A stretch of 64,000 bases of DNA. Origin: Candidatus Latescibacterota bacterium (GTDB taxonomy: Bacteria > Latescibacterota > UBA2968 > UBA8231). The stretch is from contig SLHA01000054.1 of assembly GCA_007136405.1 (NCBI GenBank), positions 1 to 64,000 on the forward strand, written 5' to 3'. The notes beneath the pieces are model-generated. The model saw nothing but the letters and a program-made list of their open reading frames with translations. It was not told where the DNA came from and made no database searches. The position numbers and the translations under genes are program-made. Below, piece by piece: positions 40,694 through 50,570 of this stretch; position 1 is the first letter of the stretch, and each line of letters opens with the position of its first letter.

Positions 40694-43144
40694 ATGAAGT
40701 CTGAACGCAGCGGCCGGATAGCCGGCGGCGCAGGAGCAACCCGCGGCATGCGCCGTTTGGATACACTGCTGGCGCAGCTGGAACACCGCGATGCGGTGAC
40801 CTCGGACGATGGTGACACGCGTGCCCGGGCTGACGATGCGGCAGCTTATTACGGGGACAACGAGCTGGCGATCGATGTCCTGCGCAGCAAATACCTGGCC
40901 CCCGGAGAGCGCGGGCCGCTGCATATGTGGGATCGCATCGCCAGAGCGGTCTCCTCCGTGGAACGGGATCGCGACCAGTGGTACGAACGTTTCTTCACGC
41001 TGCTGGCGGATTTTCGTTTCATCCCGGGGGGACGGGTCATGCACGGAGCCGGCCGCGACGAAGCCCGCCGCAAACCGACGCTATCGAACTGCTACGTCAT
41101 ACCCATCACGGAAGACAGCCTGGAAGGCATCTATCGCTGCCTGACGGAATCTGCCATGGTCTACCGCACCGGTGGCGGAGTGGGTACGGACCTGTCCGTG
41201 CTGCGGCCGCGGGGAGCACCGGTGAACGCCACAGTGGACAAATCGCCGGGCTGCACGGCTTTCATGAACCTGCTTTCCGAGAGCACCAACGCCGTGTCCC
41301 AGGCGGGCCGCCGGGGAGCCCTCATGCTGACGCTCCGCGTCGATCATCCGGACATCGAGGATTTCATCTCCATCAAAAGCGACAGCGCCCGCACCAAGGT
41401 CCAGTACGCCAATATTTCGGTGCTGATCACCGACGAATTCATGCAGGCCGTGATTCAGGATCATGATTTCCCCCTGCGCTGGAACGGCAGGAACTTCCGG
41501 ACCGTGCGAGCTCGTGAGCTGTGGAACCGGATCATCACCCATGCCCACGCTTCGGCGGAGCCGGGCATCATCTTTTTCGATACCATGCGGGCCTATCATA
41601 ATGTGGAATATGTCAACCCGCTGGTCAGCACCAATCCGTGCGGCGAGCAACCTCTGGCCGCCTACACCGCGTGTAATCTGGGCAACATCAACCTGCCGCG
41701 GTTCGTACGCGAGGACGGCACCTTCGACTTCGATGCGCTGGCCGAATGCGTCGAAGTTGCCGTGCGGTTTCTGGACGATGTCATAGACTACAACATGCCC
41801 AGTCACGCTCTGGACAGGATCAAGGAGGCGGTGGCGTCCGATCGCCGGGTAGGGCTGGGAGTAACCGGACTGGCTGATGCGCTGGTGTTGATGCAGTTGC
41901 GGTACGATTCGGACGAAGCCCTGGAAGCGGTCGAGCAGATCATGCAGTCCCTGTGCCATCGGGCCTACCAGGCCTCGATCGCGCTGTCACGGGAGAAGGG
42001 CGCTTTCCCGCTGTTCGACTGGGAGGGTATGTCGCGCAGCCGATTCATACAGAACCTGCCCGAGCCTCTGCGCACCGACATGGCCCGGCACGGAATACGC
42101 AACGCCACCCTGATCACCATGCCTCCGGTCGGCACCGGTTCGATCGTGGCGCAGACCAGTTCGGGCATCGAACCCATTTTCTGTACCAGCTACAACCGGC
42201 GCGTCAAGCAGTCGGACGGGGAGACCTTCGTCGATTACAAGGTATGCCATCCGCTCATCCGTCAGCTTTTCGGTGACGACGACAACCTGCCGGAATATGT
42301 GGTAACCGCGCATGAGATCGATCCGTTTTTTCGTGTCCGCATGCAGAGTGTGATCCAGCGCTATACGGATAGCAGCATCTCCTCCACCATCAATCTGGCG
42401 CAGGACACCAGTGTGGAAACGGTGGCCGATATTTACCTCTCGGCATACCGGGAGGGACTGAAGGGGGTCACCGTGTACCGTGAGGGTAGCCGGAATGGCA
42501 TATTGCAGACGGACGCCGAGGCGGAGGCGATCGCGGCCGGGGAGACGGCTGCCGGCGCCGGCAGTGCCGGCGGGCAGGCAGGGAGCGACCGGCCGGTCAG
42601 GGCCAGTCACCATCCACGCCGCCGGCCGGCGGTAACCCGGGGAGTAACCGAGCGCATACGTACCGGTGAAGGCAACCTCTACGTCACCATCAATGAAGAC
42701 GATGAGGGCCTGTGCGAGGTATTCAGCACGATCGGCAAGGCGGGCGGCGGTGCGGCGGCGCAATCGGAGGCCATCAGCCGGCTCATCTCCATGAGTCTGC
42801 GCTCAGGGGTGGATCCCCAGGAAATCGTCGACGAGCTGAAAGGTATTTCGGGGCCCAACCCGGTCTGGGAGGACGGCGAACTGATACTCTCCACTCCGGA
42901 CGCCATCGGTAAAGCGCTGGAACGGCATCTGCGGCGCCGCAGTGCCGGTGCCTTGCCGCAGGCGTGTGCTCCGGCGGAGTCGCAGGCGCCAGCAGCCCAT
43001 GCGAGTGTCTCCAGCACATCCCGGACGCCCGCGCCCGACTCGACGGCCCCGCGGTCCACGGTGACCTGTCCGGAATGCGGTTCCACGGTCACGCATGAGA
43101 CCGGCTGCCTGACCTGTAAGCACTGCGGCTGGTCCAGGTGCTGA
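40694..43144 (+). CDS. nrdJ: Class II (B12-dependent) ribonucleoside-diphosphate reductase
   Basis: This 816-residue enzyme makes deoxynucleotides with adenosylcobalamin. The active-site NPCGEQ (N314, C316, E318) sits in the class II context STNPCGEQPLAAYTACNLGN. The partner-Cys region and MPPVGTGSIVAQTSSGIEP are present. The C-terminus has a Pro/Ala-rich linker and a Cys ribbon (CPECG, GCLTCKHCG) that recycles the active-site disulfide. No separate small subunit is needed or present. GGGAG lies six bases before the ATG at 40694. Expression is likely controlled by NrdR via the box at 40490. Confidence 0.95.
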   Translation: MKSERSGRIAGGAGATRGMRRLDTLLAQLEHRDAVTSDDGDTRARADDAAAYYGDNELAIDVLRSKYLAPGERGPLHMWDRIARAVSSVERDRDQWYERFFTLLADFRFIPGGRVMHGAGRDEARRKPTLSNCYVIPITEDSLEGIYRCLTESAMVYRTGGGVGTDLSVLRPRGAPVNATVDKSPGCTAFMNLLSESTNAVSQAGRRGALMLTLRVDHPDIEDFISIKSDSARTKVQYANISVLITDEFMQAVIQDHDFPLRWNGRNFRTVRARELWNRIITHAHASAEPGIIFFDTMRAYHNVEYVNPLVSTNPCGEQPLAAYTACNLGNINLPRFVREDGTFDFDALAECVEVAVRFLDDVIDYNMPSHALDRIKEAVASDRRVGLGVTGLADALVLMQLRYDSDEALEAVEQIMQSLCHRAYQASIALSREKGAFPLFDWEGMSRSRFIQNLPEPLRTDMARHGIRNATLITMPPVGTGSIVAQTSSGIEPIFCTSYNRRVKQSDGETFVDYKVCHPLIRQLFGDDDNLPEYVVTAHEIDPFFRVRMQSVIQRYTDSSISSTINLAQDTSVETVADIYLSAYREGLKGVTVYREGSRNGILQTDAEAEAIAAGETAAGAGSAGGQAGSDRPVRASHHPRRRPAVTRGVTERIRTGEGNLYVTINEDDEGLCEVFSTIGKAGGGAAAQSEAISRLISMSLRSGVDPQEIVDELKGISGPNPVWEDGELILSTPDAIGKALERHLRRRSAGALPQACAPAESQAPAAHASVSSTSRTPAPDSTAPRSTVTCPECGSTVTHETGCLTCKHCGWSRC

Positions 43145-43145
43145 T

Positions 43146-43907
43146 TCATCCGGACACGGACAGGGTCAACCCGTCATAACTCAGCTGCACCGAGGCGGGC
43201 AGACGAGCGTTCGTCGTCGCATGATCCAGACTGTGCGAGATGTGGGTAAGCAGCGTGCGTCCGGCTGCGATGCTGTTGGCGGCCGCGACGGCCTGATCCA
43301 GGCTGAAGTGGGTGGGATGCGGGTGGTCCCGCAGGGCTCCCAGCACCAGGACTTCCAGCCGCCGCAACAGGGGCATGGAGGCCTGAGGGATGTCGCTGCA
43401 GTCGGTCAGGTAGGCCAGGTCGCCGATCCTGTAGCCCAATATCTGCTGGCGTCCGTGCAACAGCGGCACCGGTACTATGGTGAACCCGGCAAGGTTGAAC
43501 GGGCCGTCCACCTGGTGCAGGGCCAGACGCGGGACGGAGCTGGGATTATTCGTACGGAAGGCATAGTCAAACACGGTGCGGATCCGCTGTATGGTGCACC
43601 GATCGGCATAACACGGCAGCGGCCGGCTGTGTTCCAACCCAAAGCAGCGCACGTCATCCAGCCCATGGAGATGATCCGCGTGTCCATGGGTCAGCAGCAC
43701 GCCATCCAGGCGGCGGATCCCGGCGCGCAGCACCTGGGTACGCAGGTCCGGGGTGGTATCGATCAAGATGCTCCTGCCGTCTTGCTCCAACCACAGCGAA
43801 CACCGCAAGCGCTGGTTGCGCGGATCCGTGGAAGCGCAGACGGCGCAATCGCAGGCAATTCGAGGTACACCTACAGACGTTCCGGTTCCCAGGAAGGTCA
43901 CCTTCAT
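43146..43907 (-). CDS. Metallo-beta-lactamase-fold hydrolase, PhnP-like
   Basis: This 253-residue protein starts MKVTFLGTGTSVGVPRIACD and carries the zinc-binding CDCAVC of PhnP-type phosphodiesterases. THGHADHLHGLDDVR supplies the two-metal site, with HPHPTHFSLDQA near the C-terminus. PhnP cleaves cyclic ribose phosphates, but relatives with the same marks have other substrates. No phn genes are nearby. The ATG overlaps the map stop (ATGA), so it is coupled to methionine aminopeptidase, an odd pair. Confidence 0.85.
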   Translation of the reverse strand: MKVTFLGTGTSVGVPRIACDCAVCASTDPRNQRLRCSLWLEQDGRSILIDTTPDLRTQVLRAGIRRLDGVLLTHGHADHLHGLDDVRCFGLEHSRPLPCYADRCTIQRIRTVFDYAFRTNNPSSVPRLALHQVDGPFNLAGFTIVPVPLLHGRQQILGYRIGDLAYLTDCSDIPQASMPLLRRLEVLVLGALRDHPHPTHFSLDQAVAAANSIAAGRTLLTHISHSLDHATTNARLPASVQLSYDGLTLSVSG

Positions 43908-44659
43908 GGTGGCGAACTCAGCGTCAGGATCTCGGCCGTGCCATGGGTGATGGCGATGGTGTGTTCGAAATGGGCGGCAGGCAGGCCATCCGCGGTGGTC
44001 GTGGTCCAACCATCCGTGCCGGTGCGCATTTCCGGACGGCCCAGGCTGAGGATAGGTTCGATAGCCAGCACGAAACCCGCCTGCAACCGCGGGCCGCGAC
44101 CAGGAGGGCCATAGTTGTTGATATGCGGCGGCTCGTGCAGTTCGCGCCCTATCCCGTGGCCACCGAACTGACGGACCACGCTCAAACGGGCTGCGGTTGC
44201 CTGCGTCTCGACGGTATGGGAGATGTCGGACAGCCGGTTTCCCGGGCGTGCCTGCTGTATGGCCAGATCCAGGCACGATCGGGTGACGTCGATCAATCGC
44301 TGGGCCTCCGCGGACACCGGACCCACTGCGGCAGTGAACGCCCCATCCCCGTAATAGCCGTTGAGCCGCACGCCGACATCGATGCTGACGATGTCGCCTG
44401 CCTGCAGCTTTCTGTCATCTGGAACGCCATGGACGATCTGGGCGTTAACTGAAGCACAGATGGTGGCCGGGAAGCCGCGGTAGCCCTTGAATGCGGGAGT
44501 GGCCTGGTGGCCGCGGATGACGGATTCGGCAACAGAGTCCAGCGAACGGGTGGTGGATCCGGGCACGAGCAGCGGTTTCAGTTCCTGTTGTACCCGGTGG
44601 ACTATGGCACACGCAGCGCGTATACGGCTGATCTCTTCGGCGGTTTTGCTTCGAATCAA
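43904..44659 (-). CDS. map: Methionine aminopeptidase
   Basis: This 251-residue enzyme removes the initiator Met from new proteins. Its metal ligands are carried by SIDVGVRLNGYYGDGAFTAA, GHGIGRELHEPP, AIEPIL and FEHTIAIT. The conserved N-terminus IRSKTAEEISRIRAACAIVH fits a TTG start at 44659 with AGGA seven bases upstream. An ATG at 44701 would add 14 residues and has no Shine-Dalgarno. It is divergent from topA and coupled to a PhnP-like gene. Confidence 0.93.
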   Translation of the reverse strand: MIRSKTAEEISRIRAACAIVHRVQQELKPLLVPGSTTRSLDSVAESVIRGHQATPAFKGYRGFPATICASVNAQIVHGVPDDRKLQAGDIVSIDVGVRLNGYYGDGAFTAAVGPVSAEAQRLIDVTRSCLDLAIQQARPGNRLSDISHTVETQATAARLSVVRQFGGHGIGRELHEPPHINNYGPPGRGPRLQAGFVLAIEPILSLGRPEMRTGTDGWTTTTADGLPAAHFEHTIAITHGTAEILTLSSPP

Positions 44660-44904
44660 GGACGGGTCCTTCCGGTGTTGTTGCGGAGCCTGCCGCCGCA
44701 TCGGGCCGGGCCGGTCTCCGGCAACCCCGGTTGCGCATCAGCGGCGATCATCACATACTCTGGTACCTTGCGTGCTGTGATATCGTCCTGGCATGCTGTG
44801 GTACCGTCGCAAAATCCTTGCGGAAAAGGTAGAGAGCCCGGAGGGTTGTTGCAACGGGTTGACGGCGTCTCTATATTCGTACGCCCGGCCGGTCTGGCGG
44901 GTTT

Positions 44905-44933
44905 TTGATAAAACACACAAAAACAAATATTTA
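44905..44933 (+). promoter_or_regulatory. sigma-70 promoter of topA
   Basis: TTGATA (44905-44910), a 17-nt A-rich spacer and TATTTA (44928-44933). The whole stretch is far more AT-rich than its surroundings, as expected for a promoter that responds to DNA supercoiling. Confidence 0.72.
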
Positions 44934-44963
44934 GCTCTGTTGATAACGAGGGAAGCGGTTCTG

Positions 44964-47207
44964 ATGGGAAAATCGCTGGTCGTGGTTGAGTCGCCGGGTA
45001 AAGCTAAAACGATCAACAAGATACTGGGCAAGGATTTCGTGGTGAAGTCGTGCATGGGACATGTGCGCGACCTGCCGCCCAAGGAACTGGGGATCGATGT
45101 CGACAATGATTTCCAGCCACGGTACGTAACCATACGCGGCAAGGGCAAACTGCTGACTGAGCTGCGCCGCGCGGCCCAGAAAGTGGATGACATCTACCTG
45201 GCCACGGACCCGGACCGGGAGGGAGAAGCCATCGCCTGGCATCTGGCCAATGCCATCACACGCAAGGATGACCAGGTCAAGCGTATCCTGTTCAATGAGA
45301 TCACCCCCCGTGCCGTACGCGAATCGCTGGAACGCTGGGGGTACCTCGACATGAACAAGGTGAATGCTCAACAGGCCCGGCGTGTCCTGGACCGGCTGGT
45401 GGGTTACGAGATCAGTCCGCTTCTGTGGAAGGTCATACACTCCGGCCTGTCGGCGGGCCGGGTACAGTCCGTGGCCGTACGGCTCATATGCGAGCGGGAC
45501 AAGGAAATCGAGGCCTTCACGCCGGAGGAATACTGGTCGATAGATGCGCTGATGCGCATCGCCAGCGACAACGGCAAGCCTGTGGAACCGTTTCGCGCCC
45601 GTCTTCTGCGGCATGCGGGTGTGAAAATCCAGATCGGCGCCAAAGAGCAGGCCGATCGCATCGTCGAGGATCTGCAGCGACAGACCTTCAAAGTCAGGGA
45701 AGTCAAGCGTCGCGAGCAGACCCGGCGGCCGGCTCCGCCGTTTACCACCAGCACGCTCCAGCAGGATTGCGCCCGCCGTCTGCGTTTTTCCGTCAAGCGC
45801 ACCATGGCCGTAGCGCAGCAGCTGTACGAAGGTGTGGAAGTGGACGGCGAGGTTCAGGGGTTGATCACTTACATGCGCACGGACTCCGTCCGCGTCGCCG
45901 ACGAAGCCGTCCAGGAGGTGCGCGGCGAGATCGGGCGGCTGTACGGGCAGGTATACGTACCGGATAGCCCCAATACCTACAAGACCAGGAATTCGGCGCA
46001 GGACGCCCACGAAGCCATCCGCCCCACGTCGGTGGAACTCCACCCGGACGCCATGCGCAAGCTGCTCAACGCGGATCAGGCACGGGTGTATGAGCTGATC
46101 TGGAAGCGTTTCGTGGCTTCGCAGATGAAACCCCAGGTATTGAGTATCACTACGGTGAATATAGCCGCGGGGGACTACCTGCTGCGGACAACGGGCAGTT
46201 CGGTGAAATTCCCCGGCTTCACTCTGCTGTATACGGAGAGCAAAGAGGAAGAAGAAGAGGATCAGGCCGTAACACTACCGCCGGATCTGGCCAACGGTCA
46301 GGAGCTGCAGCTGCACGAGCTGGATCCCGAGCAGCATTTCACCAAACCGCCTCCCCGCTATACGGAGGCTTCGCTGGTCAAGCAACTGGAGGCCGACGGC
46401 ATCGGCCGGCCCAGCACATACGCCCAGATCATCACCACCATCCAGGATCGCGGTTATGTCGACAAGGTGGACAACCGGTTTTTTGTGGCCACCGAACGCG
46501 GACACACGGTAAACAACCTGCTGGTGGAGACCTTCCCACATCTGTTCAACATCGAGTTCACGGCCAGAATGGAGGACAGGCTGGACCAGATAGAGGAAGG
46601 GCGTGATGGTTGGGTCGGAGCCGTGCGGGATTTCTACGGGTCCTGGAGGGAGGACCTGGAACACGCCAACGCCCGGCGCAAGGAACTGAAGCAGTCACTC
46701 CAGCAGGAAAGTGACGTGGTATGCGAGGAGTGCGGGCGCAATCTGGTGGTGAAATGGGGACGGAATGGGCGTTTTCTGGCCTGTCCGGGATATCCCGGCT
46801 GCAAGAATACCAAGCCTCTTCCGGAAGACCAGGAACAGGTTGAAACCAACGAGATCTGTGACCGGTGTCAGGCACCCATGGTGGTCAAAACCGGCCGGTA
46901 TGGCCGTTTCCTGGCATGCAGCGCCTATCCCGAGTGCAAGAACGTCAAACCGTTGAATCTGGGCATCCGTTGCCCGGAAGACGGTTGTCCGGGACAGCTG
47001 GTCGAGAAACAGTCGCGCAAAGGCAAGGTGTTTTATGGCTGTGACCAGTATCCTGAATGCAAATTCGCCAGTTGGGACAAGCCGGTTGACCAGCCTTGCC
47101 CCAACTGTGAATCTCCGCTGCTGTTCGAGAAGAACACACGCAGTGGCGCCACCTCCTACCACTGTCGCGTCTGTGACTACCAGGCGGAGAGCATTCCGGC
47201 TACGTAG
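44964..47207 (+). CDS. topA: DNA topoisomerase I
   Basis: This 747-residue enzyme relaxes negatively supercoiled DNA. The TOPRIM start MGKSLVVVESPGKAKTI, ATDPDREGEAIAWHL and the catalytic tyrosine in ITYMRTDS (Y303) are all present. The C-terminus has four Cys4 zinc ribbons (CEECG, CDRCQ, CPEDGC, CPNCE blocks), consistent with the family. The ATG at 44964 has a GAGGGAAG purine stretch upstream. An open frame upstream to 44793 crosses the promoter and is not used. Confidence 0.97.
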   Translation: MGKSLVVVESPGKAKTINKILGKDFVVKSCMGHVRDLPPKELGIDVDNDFQPRYVTIRGKGKLLTELRRAAQKVDDIYLATDPDREGEAIAWHLANAITRKDDQVKRILFNEITPRAVRESLERWGYLDMNKVNAQQARRVLDRLVGYEISPLLWKVIHSGLSAGRVQSVAVRLICERDKEIEAFTPEEYWSIDALMRIASDNGKPVEPFRARLLRHAGVKIQIGAKEQADRIVEDLQRQTFKVREVKRREQTRRPAPPFTTSTLQQDCARRLRFSVKRTMAVAQQLYEGVEVDGEVQGLITYMRTDSVRVADEAVQEVRGEIGRLYGQVYVPDSPNTYKTRNSAQDAHEAIRPTSVELHPDAMRKLLNADQARVYELIWKRFVASQMKPQVLSITTVNIAAGDYLLRTTGSSVKFPGFTLLYTESKEEEEEDQAVTLPPDLANGQELQLHELDPEQHFTKPPPRYTEASLVKQLEADGIGRPSTYAQIITTIQDRGYVDKVDNRFFVATERGHTVNNLLVETFPHLFNIEFTARMEDRLDQIEEGRDGWVGAVRDFYGSWREDLEHANARRKELKQSLQQESDVVCEECGRNLVVKWGRNGRFLACPGYPGCKNTKPLPEDQEQVETNEICDRCQAPMVVKTGRYGRFLACSAYPECKNVKPLNLGIRCPEDGCPGQLVEKQSRKGKVFYGCDQYPECKFASWDKPVDQPCPNCESPLLFEKNTRSGATSYHCRVCDYQAESIPAT

Positions 47208-47409
47208 CCCACACCGGGTCCGGTTGCCATGGCGCCGGCAGCGCCGGCTCGCCAGGATACCCGGCAGCCTGTGCGCCATGCGACGCCCTGTGCCAGACTC
47301 AAGCCTGGAGCCGTCACCCCACCAGCCTGCCGTGGTCCCGTGGGTTCGTCCGCCTGTCCGTCACGCCGGGAAGCCCCGCTCGTCTGGAAAGGCGGACGGT
47401 TTCGGTCAT

Positions 47410-49047
47410 GTGCGCTGCGGGCACCAGACAGGGCGTTCATCTCCGGCGTTCCTGCGGAGGTTGCAGGTCTTACTGTGGTCCGCCCTGACGGTACTGCCGG
47501 CCCTGCTTGCGGGCTGCGCCCAGACCGGACGCCCATCCGGCGGACCCGTGGATCGCACTCCTCCGGAGGTCGTATCGCATCAGCCGCCCGCAGACGCTAC
47601 CAACGTGGCGCTGGATGCTGCGGTGGAGATCGTATTCAGCAAGTCCATGGACCCGGAGGCCACCCAGGACGCGGTGTTTGTTTCTCCGGAGCTGGAGGTG
47701 AGGACCCGCTTACGCCGCCGAAGGCTGCGTTTGGACATGAAGCTGGTGCCAAATCGTACCTATGTGATCACGGTGGGTGCCGATGCTCGCGATCAGCGCG
47801 GCAATCGCCTGGAGCGTTCGTTCACCTATGCATTCTCCACTGGTAAGCAGATCGATCGCGGACATATCGCGGGACGTGTGTACCAGGATCACCAGCCGGC
47901 TTCCGGCGTACACGTATGGGCCTATGATCTGGACTATGCCGGCGAGACTGGTCGTGATCCACCGCAGTACCGGACGCAGACGGGCAGCCATGGTCGATAT
48001 GCGTTCGAACGACTGGCGGCAAGCCGATACCGTCTGATCGCCTTTGTCGATGCCAACCGCAACCGCGAACTGGATCCAGGCGAGTGGCGTGCACTTCCGG
48101 ACCGTGATCTGGAGGTGGCCGAAGGCGACACCATCCATGCCATGGATCTGGCCCTCGAACCGCCCCCCGTTTCAGTCGTTCAGTTGGAGCGGGTGCGCGC
48201 GCTGGATACCAGCAGAATGCTCCTGGTGTTTTCCCAGTCGATCGAGCCGGCTGCGCTGTCGTTCGATCTGTCGCATCTGGACGTCAAGGAAATCTACGCC
48301 GCACCCCAGGATCCCAAGAGGGTGTACCTGCGAACAGCGGAGCAGTCACCGGGCACGGAATACACCCTGCGAAACCTGACGGTGGAAGACCGGCAAGTAA
48401 AGGGAAAGTGGGTGGTTCGAGGTGCCCGAAGGGAAGACAGCACTCCGCCTCAGCTGGTGGCGCAGTGGCCCGAGGAGCAGATCATCGCGGCGCGGGACAC
48501 CCTGGTGCTGGTATTCGACGAGAGCATGCGGCAGGAACTGCCGCCGTCCATCTGGGCCGATGCAGACTCCGCGGATGCTCCGGAGGGGACATGGTTCTGG
48601 CGCAATTCGCTCGAACTGGCGTTCGCCCCCAGAGAGATGCTCGAGCCCGGTCCGCTCGAACTGAAGGTGCGCCTGCACGAACTGGCGGATCACGCCGGGT
48701 TGGCGCCGCGGGATTCCACGGCTGTTTTTCGTTACCAGGTATTGGGGCAGGATGATCTGGCCACCATAGACGGCCAGGTGGTGGCTGGTGTTCCGGTGGT
48801 GGTTACCGCAGAGAGTAAAACCCGGCAGTACAGCACTACGGTTGCACCTGACGGTTTCTTTGAGTTGCACGGGCTGCTTCCAGGCCGTTACCTGTTGCAT
48901 GCCTATGCAGACCGTACCGGGGATGGAAAGCGTTTTCGCGGTAGATTGCAACCTTTCCGGTACGCAGATCCGTATACACGCTGGCCGGAGCCCGTAGAAC
49001 TGGCTGAGGGAAGCCGGGCCGTAGTGAGCCCACAGACATTGCGGTGA
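47410..49047 (+). CDS. Large lipoprotein with Ig-like domains
   Basis: This protein of about 545 residues has a type II signal peptide ending in the lipobox LLAGC (LQVLLWSALTVLPALLAGC). Mature segments contain a BIG-5-like Ig domain (PPEVVSHQPPADATNVALDA, AVEIVFSKSMDPEATQ), a second such block (EDSTPPQLVAQWPEEQ, LVLVFDESM) and carboxypeptidase-regulatory-like modules (IAGRVYQDHQPASGVHVWAYD, FDANRNRELDPGEW-like, FFELHGLLPGRYLL). It is probably surface- or periplasm-anchored. The GTG at 47410 is the best start but lacks a clear Shine-Dalgarno. A pilin-like gene follows after 4 bp. Confidence 0.75.
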   Translation: MRCGHQTGRSSPAFLRRLQVLLWSALTVLPALLAGCAQTGRPSGGPVDRTPPEVVSHQPPADATNVALDAAVEIVFSKSMDPEATQDAVFVSPELEVRTRLRRRRLRLDMKLVPNRTYVITVGADARDQRGNRLERSFTYAFSTGKQIDRGHIAGRVYQDHQPASGVHVWAYDLDYAGETGRDPPQYRTQTGSHGRYAFERLAASRYRLIAFVDANRNRELDPGEWRALPDRDLEVAEGDTIHAMDLALEPPPVSVVQLERVRALDTSRMLLVFSQSIEPAALSFDLSHLDVKEIYAAPQDPKRVYLRTAEQSPGTEYTLRNLTVEDRQVKGKWVVRGARREDSTPPQLVAQWPEEQIIAARDTLVLVFDESMRQELPPSIWADADSADAPEGTWFWRNSLELAFAPREMLEPGPLELKVRLHELADHAGLAPRDSTAVFRYQVLGQDDLATIDGQVVAGVPVVVTAESKTRQYSTTVAPDGFFELHGLLPGRYLLHAYADRTGDGKRFRGRLQPFRYADPYTRWPEPVELAEGSRAVVSPQTLR

Positions 49048-49051
49048 TACC

Positions 49052-49429
49052 ATGGAATGGTTCCGGGAGTTGATTCGCTGGCGTGATCATGTGGAAATCG
49101 TCCTGCTGGTCCTGGTGTTGTACGCGCTGGGTGTCATCGGGTTTTCGCAAGTTTCACCCGAACAGCGCCGCGAGATCGAGCTGCAAGCCGGGCTCAAACA
49201 GCTCTATCTGGTGGAGCAGGCGCACTACAGGGACGAGGGACGCTATTTCGATCCACTGCTCCCTGAAAGTGGGTTCAGCTGGCCATGGATGGACCAGTAC
49301 GAGTGGATCTATCGAGAGACAGACGACGGTTTTTTCCTTTTCGTCACCGCAGACCTGGGTGGCGATGGGAAAATCGGGGTGTGGAGCATCGACGGTCAGG
49401 GGCAGCGCGTGCGTCGGCTGGCGGAATGA
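49052..49429 (+). CDS. Membrane protein with pilin-like features (125 aa)
   Basis: An N-terminal helix (VEIVLLVLVLYALGVIGF) follows a short cytoplasmic start (MEWFRELIRWRDH). Residues about 35-125 show QRREIELQAGLKQLYLVEQAHYRDEGRY, similar in style to pseudopilin alpha-helices, then a beta-rich tail (YEWIYRETDDGFFLFVTADL). The GFxxxE prepilin site is absent, so it is not a true pseudopilin. The function is unknown. It is four bases after the Ig-like lipoprotein gene, so a joint role is likely. Confidence 0.7.
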   Translation: MEWFRELIRWRDHVEIVLLVLVLYALGVIGFSQVSPEQRREIELQAGLKQLYLVEQAHYRDEGRYFDPLLPESGFSWPWMDQYEWIYRETDDGFFLFVTADLGGDGKIGVWSIDGQGQRVRRLAE

Positions 49430-49634
49430 TGGGTGCAGGCTCACGGTGAATCAGCCTGCTGCCGTGGACGTACAGGCCTGCTGTCGTGCAAAAACGGGCT
49501 CGCGCCCGGCGTGGTCCGTCCGCTCCGGGTGTCGGCGCCTGGTGTTTCGGTAGGGTGCAGCCCCCCGCGCCGAGCCGCTGCGCGTCATCATCAGGCCGAT
49601 GAGGCGCTTTGTCAGGCGGATTGGCGCGGTGGAG

Positions 49635-50570
49635 TCATCCGGGCTTGGCAGCGTCAGGGCAAGGAGCGGCCGGGTACGGCCCCAACAAGCGCACCGTTTC
49701 GGCCATTCCCTGCAGGCGCGTACCGATCTCTGCATGTATGGTTTCCTCACACCCGGTGACGAAATCCAGATAGACCCGGTATACCCATGGGCGACCCACC
49801 AGTTTGGCGGTCTCCAGCTTGACCAGCCGGAAGCTCTCCCGGTGCAGGGTGGCCAGAATCCCGGGCAGTTGCCGGCCACAGTTATCCAGGACCATGATCA
49901 GGGTGTACTTGGCCAAGCCGCTGGCCGCCAACGCGTCAGCGTGCGCCGGCCGCCACCAGGTCTCCGAGCCATCGGCGGCGGTTGCATGCGGTTCATTGCG
50001 GCCAGTCAACAACAGAAAGCGCGTGTGGTTGGCGGGATCGGTTTGAATATCCGTAGCCAGGATGCTCATGGAGTAGATCTCTGCGGCTTGCGGTGAAGCG
50101 ATGGCGGCCTCGCCGCGCAGTCCGCGCGCCTTGATCATCTTGACTGCCCCGGCAGTATCGTAGGCGGATATGATGTGATCGGTTTCCAGCCAGACCAGCT
50201 GGCCCAGGAAACGCCGGCACTGAGCCAGAGCCTGTTCGTGCGAATAGACCGAGCGGATCTCATGCAGCGCCACCGAGGGATGGGCGATGAGGCAGTGGCG
50301 CACGTGGAAGAACATCTCGCCGACGACAGCGCAGTCCGAACGGGTCAGCAGATCCCAGACGGGATGGACGGATCCACCGAGCGAGTTCTCCACCGGGGCC
50401 ATGGCCAGGTCGGCATCGCCACGTGCCATGACCGCGAAGAGATCCGCGAACGTAGAGCACGGCATCAGGGCGACCCGCTCCTTGCCCAGGTATTGTTCGG
50501 CGGCCAGGGCGCTGTTCGAACCGGGTTCGCCCTGGACGGCTACCGTCAAGCGCAGTGGTGACACATGCAA
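49635..50570 (-). CDS. pheA: Prephenate dehydratase
   Basis: This 311-residue enzyme makes phenylpyruvate for phenylalanine synthesis. The N-terminal domain starts LTVAVQGEPGSNSALAA. APVENSLGGSVHPVWDLL and the signature NHTRFLLL (T183, R184, F185) mark the catalytic part. A C-terminal ACT domain (SGLAKYTLIMVLDNCGRQLPG) would give feedback inhibition by Phe. It has no chorismate-mutase domain, unlike the E. coli fusion. The gene stands alone on the minus strand, far from the other aromatic genes. Confidence 0.92.
   Translation of the reverse strand: MHVSPLRLTVAVQGEPGSNSALAAEQYLGKERVALMPCSTFADLFAVMARGDADLAMAPVENSLGGSVHPVWDLLTRSDCAVVGEMFFHVRHCLIAHPSVALHEIRSVYSHEQALAQCRRFLGQLVWLETDHIISAYDTAGAVKMIKARGLRGEAAIASPQAAEIYSMSILATDIQTDPANHTRFLLLTGRNEPHATAADGSETWWRPAHADALAASGLAKYTLIMVLDNCGRQLPGILATLHRESFRLVKLETAKLVGRPWVYRVYLDFVTGCEETIHAEIGTRLQGMAETVRLLGPYPAAPCPDAAKPG

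Noticed and set aside
44793-44963. 57-residue extension of TopA
   Set aside because: It overlaps the topA promoter and lacks similarity to the conserved TOPRIM start.
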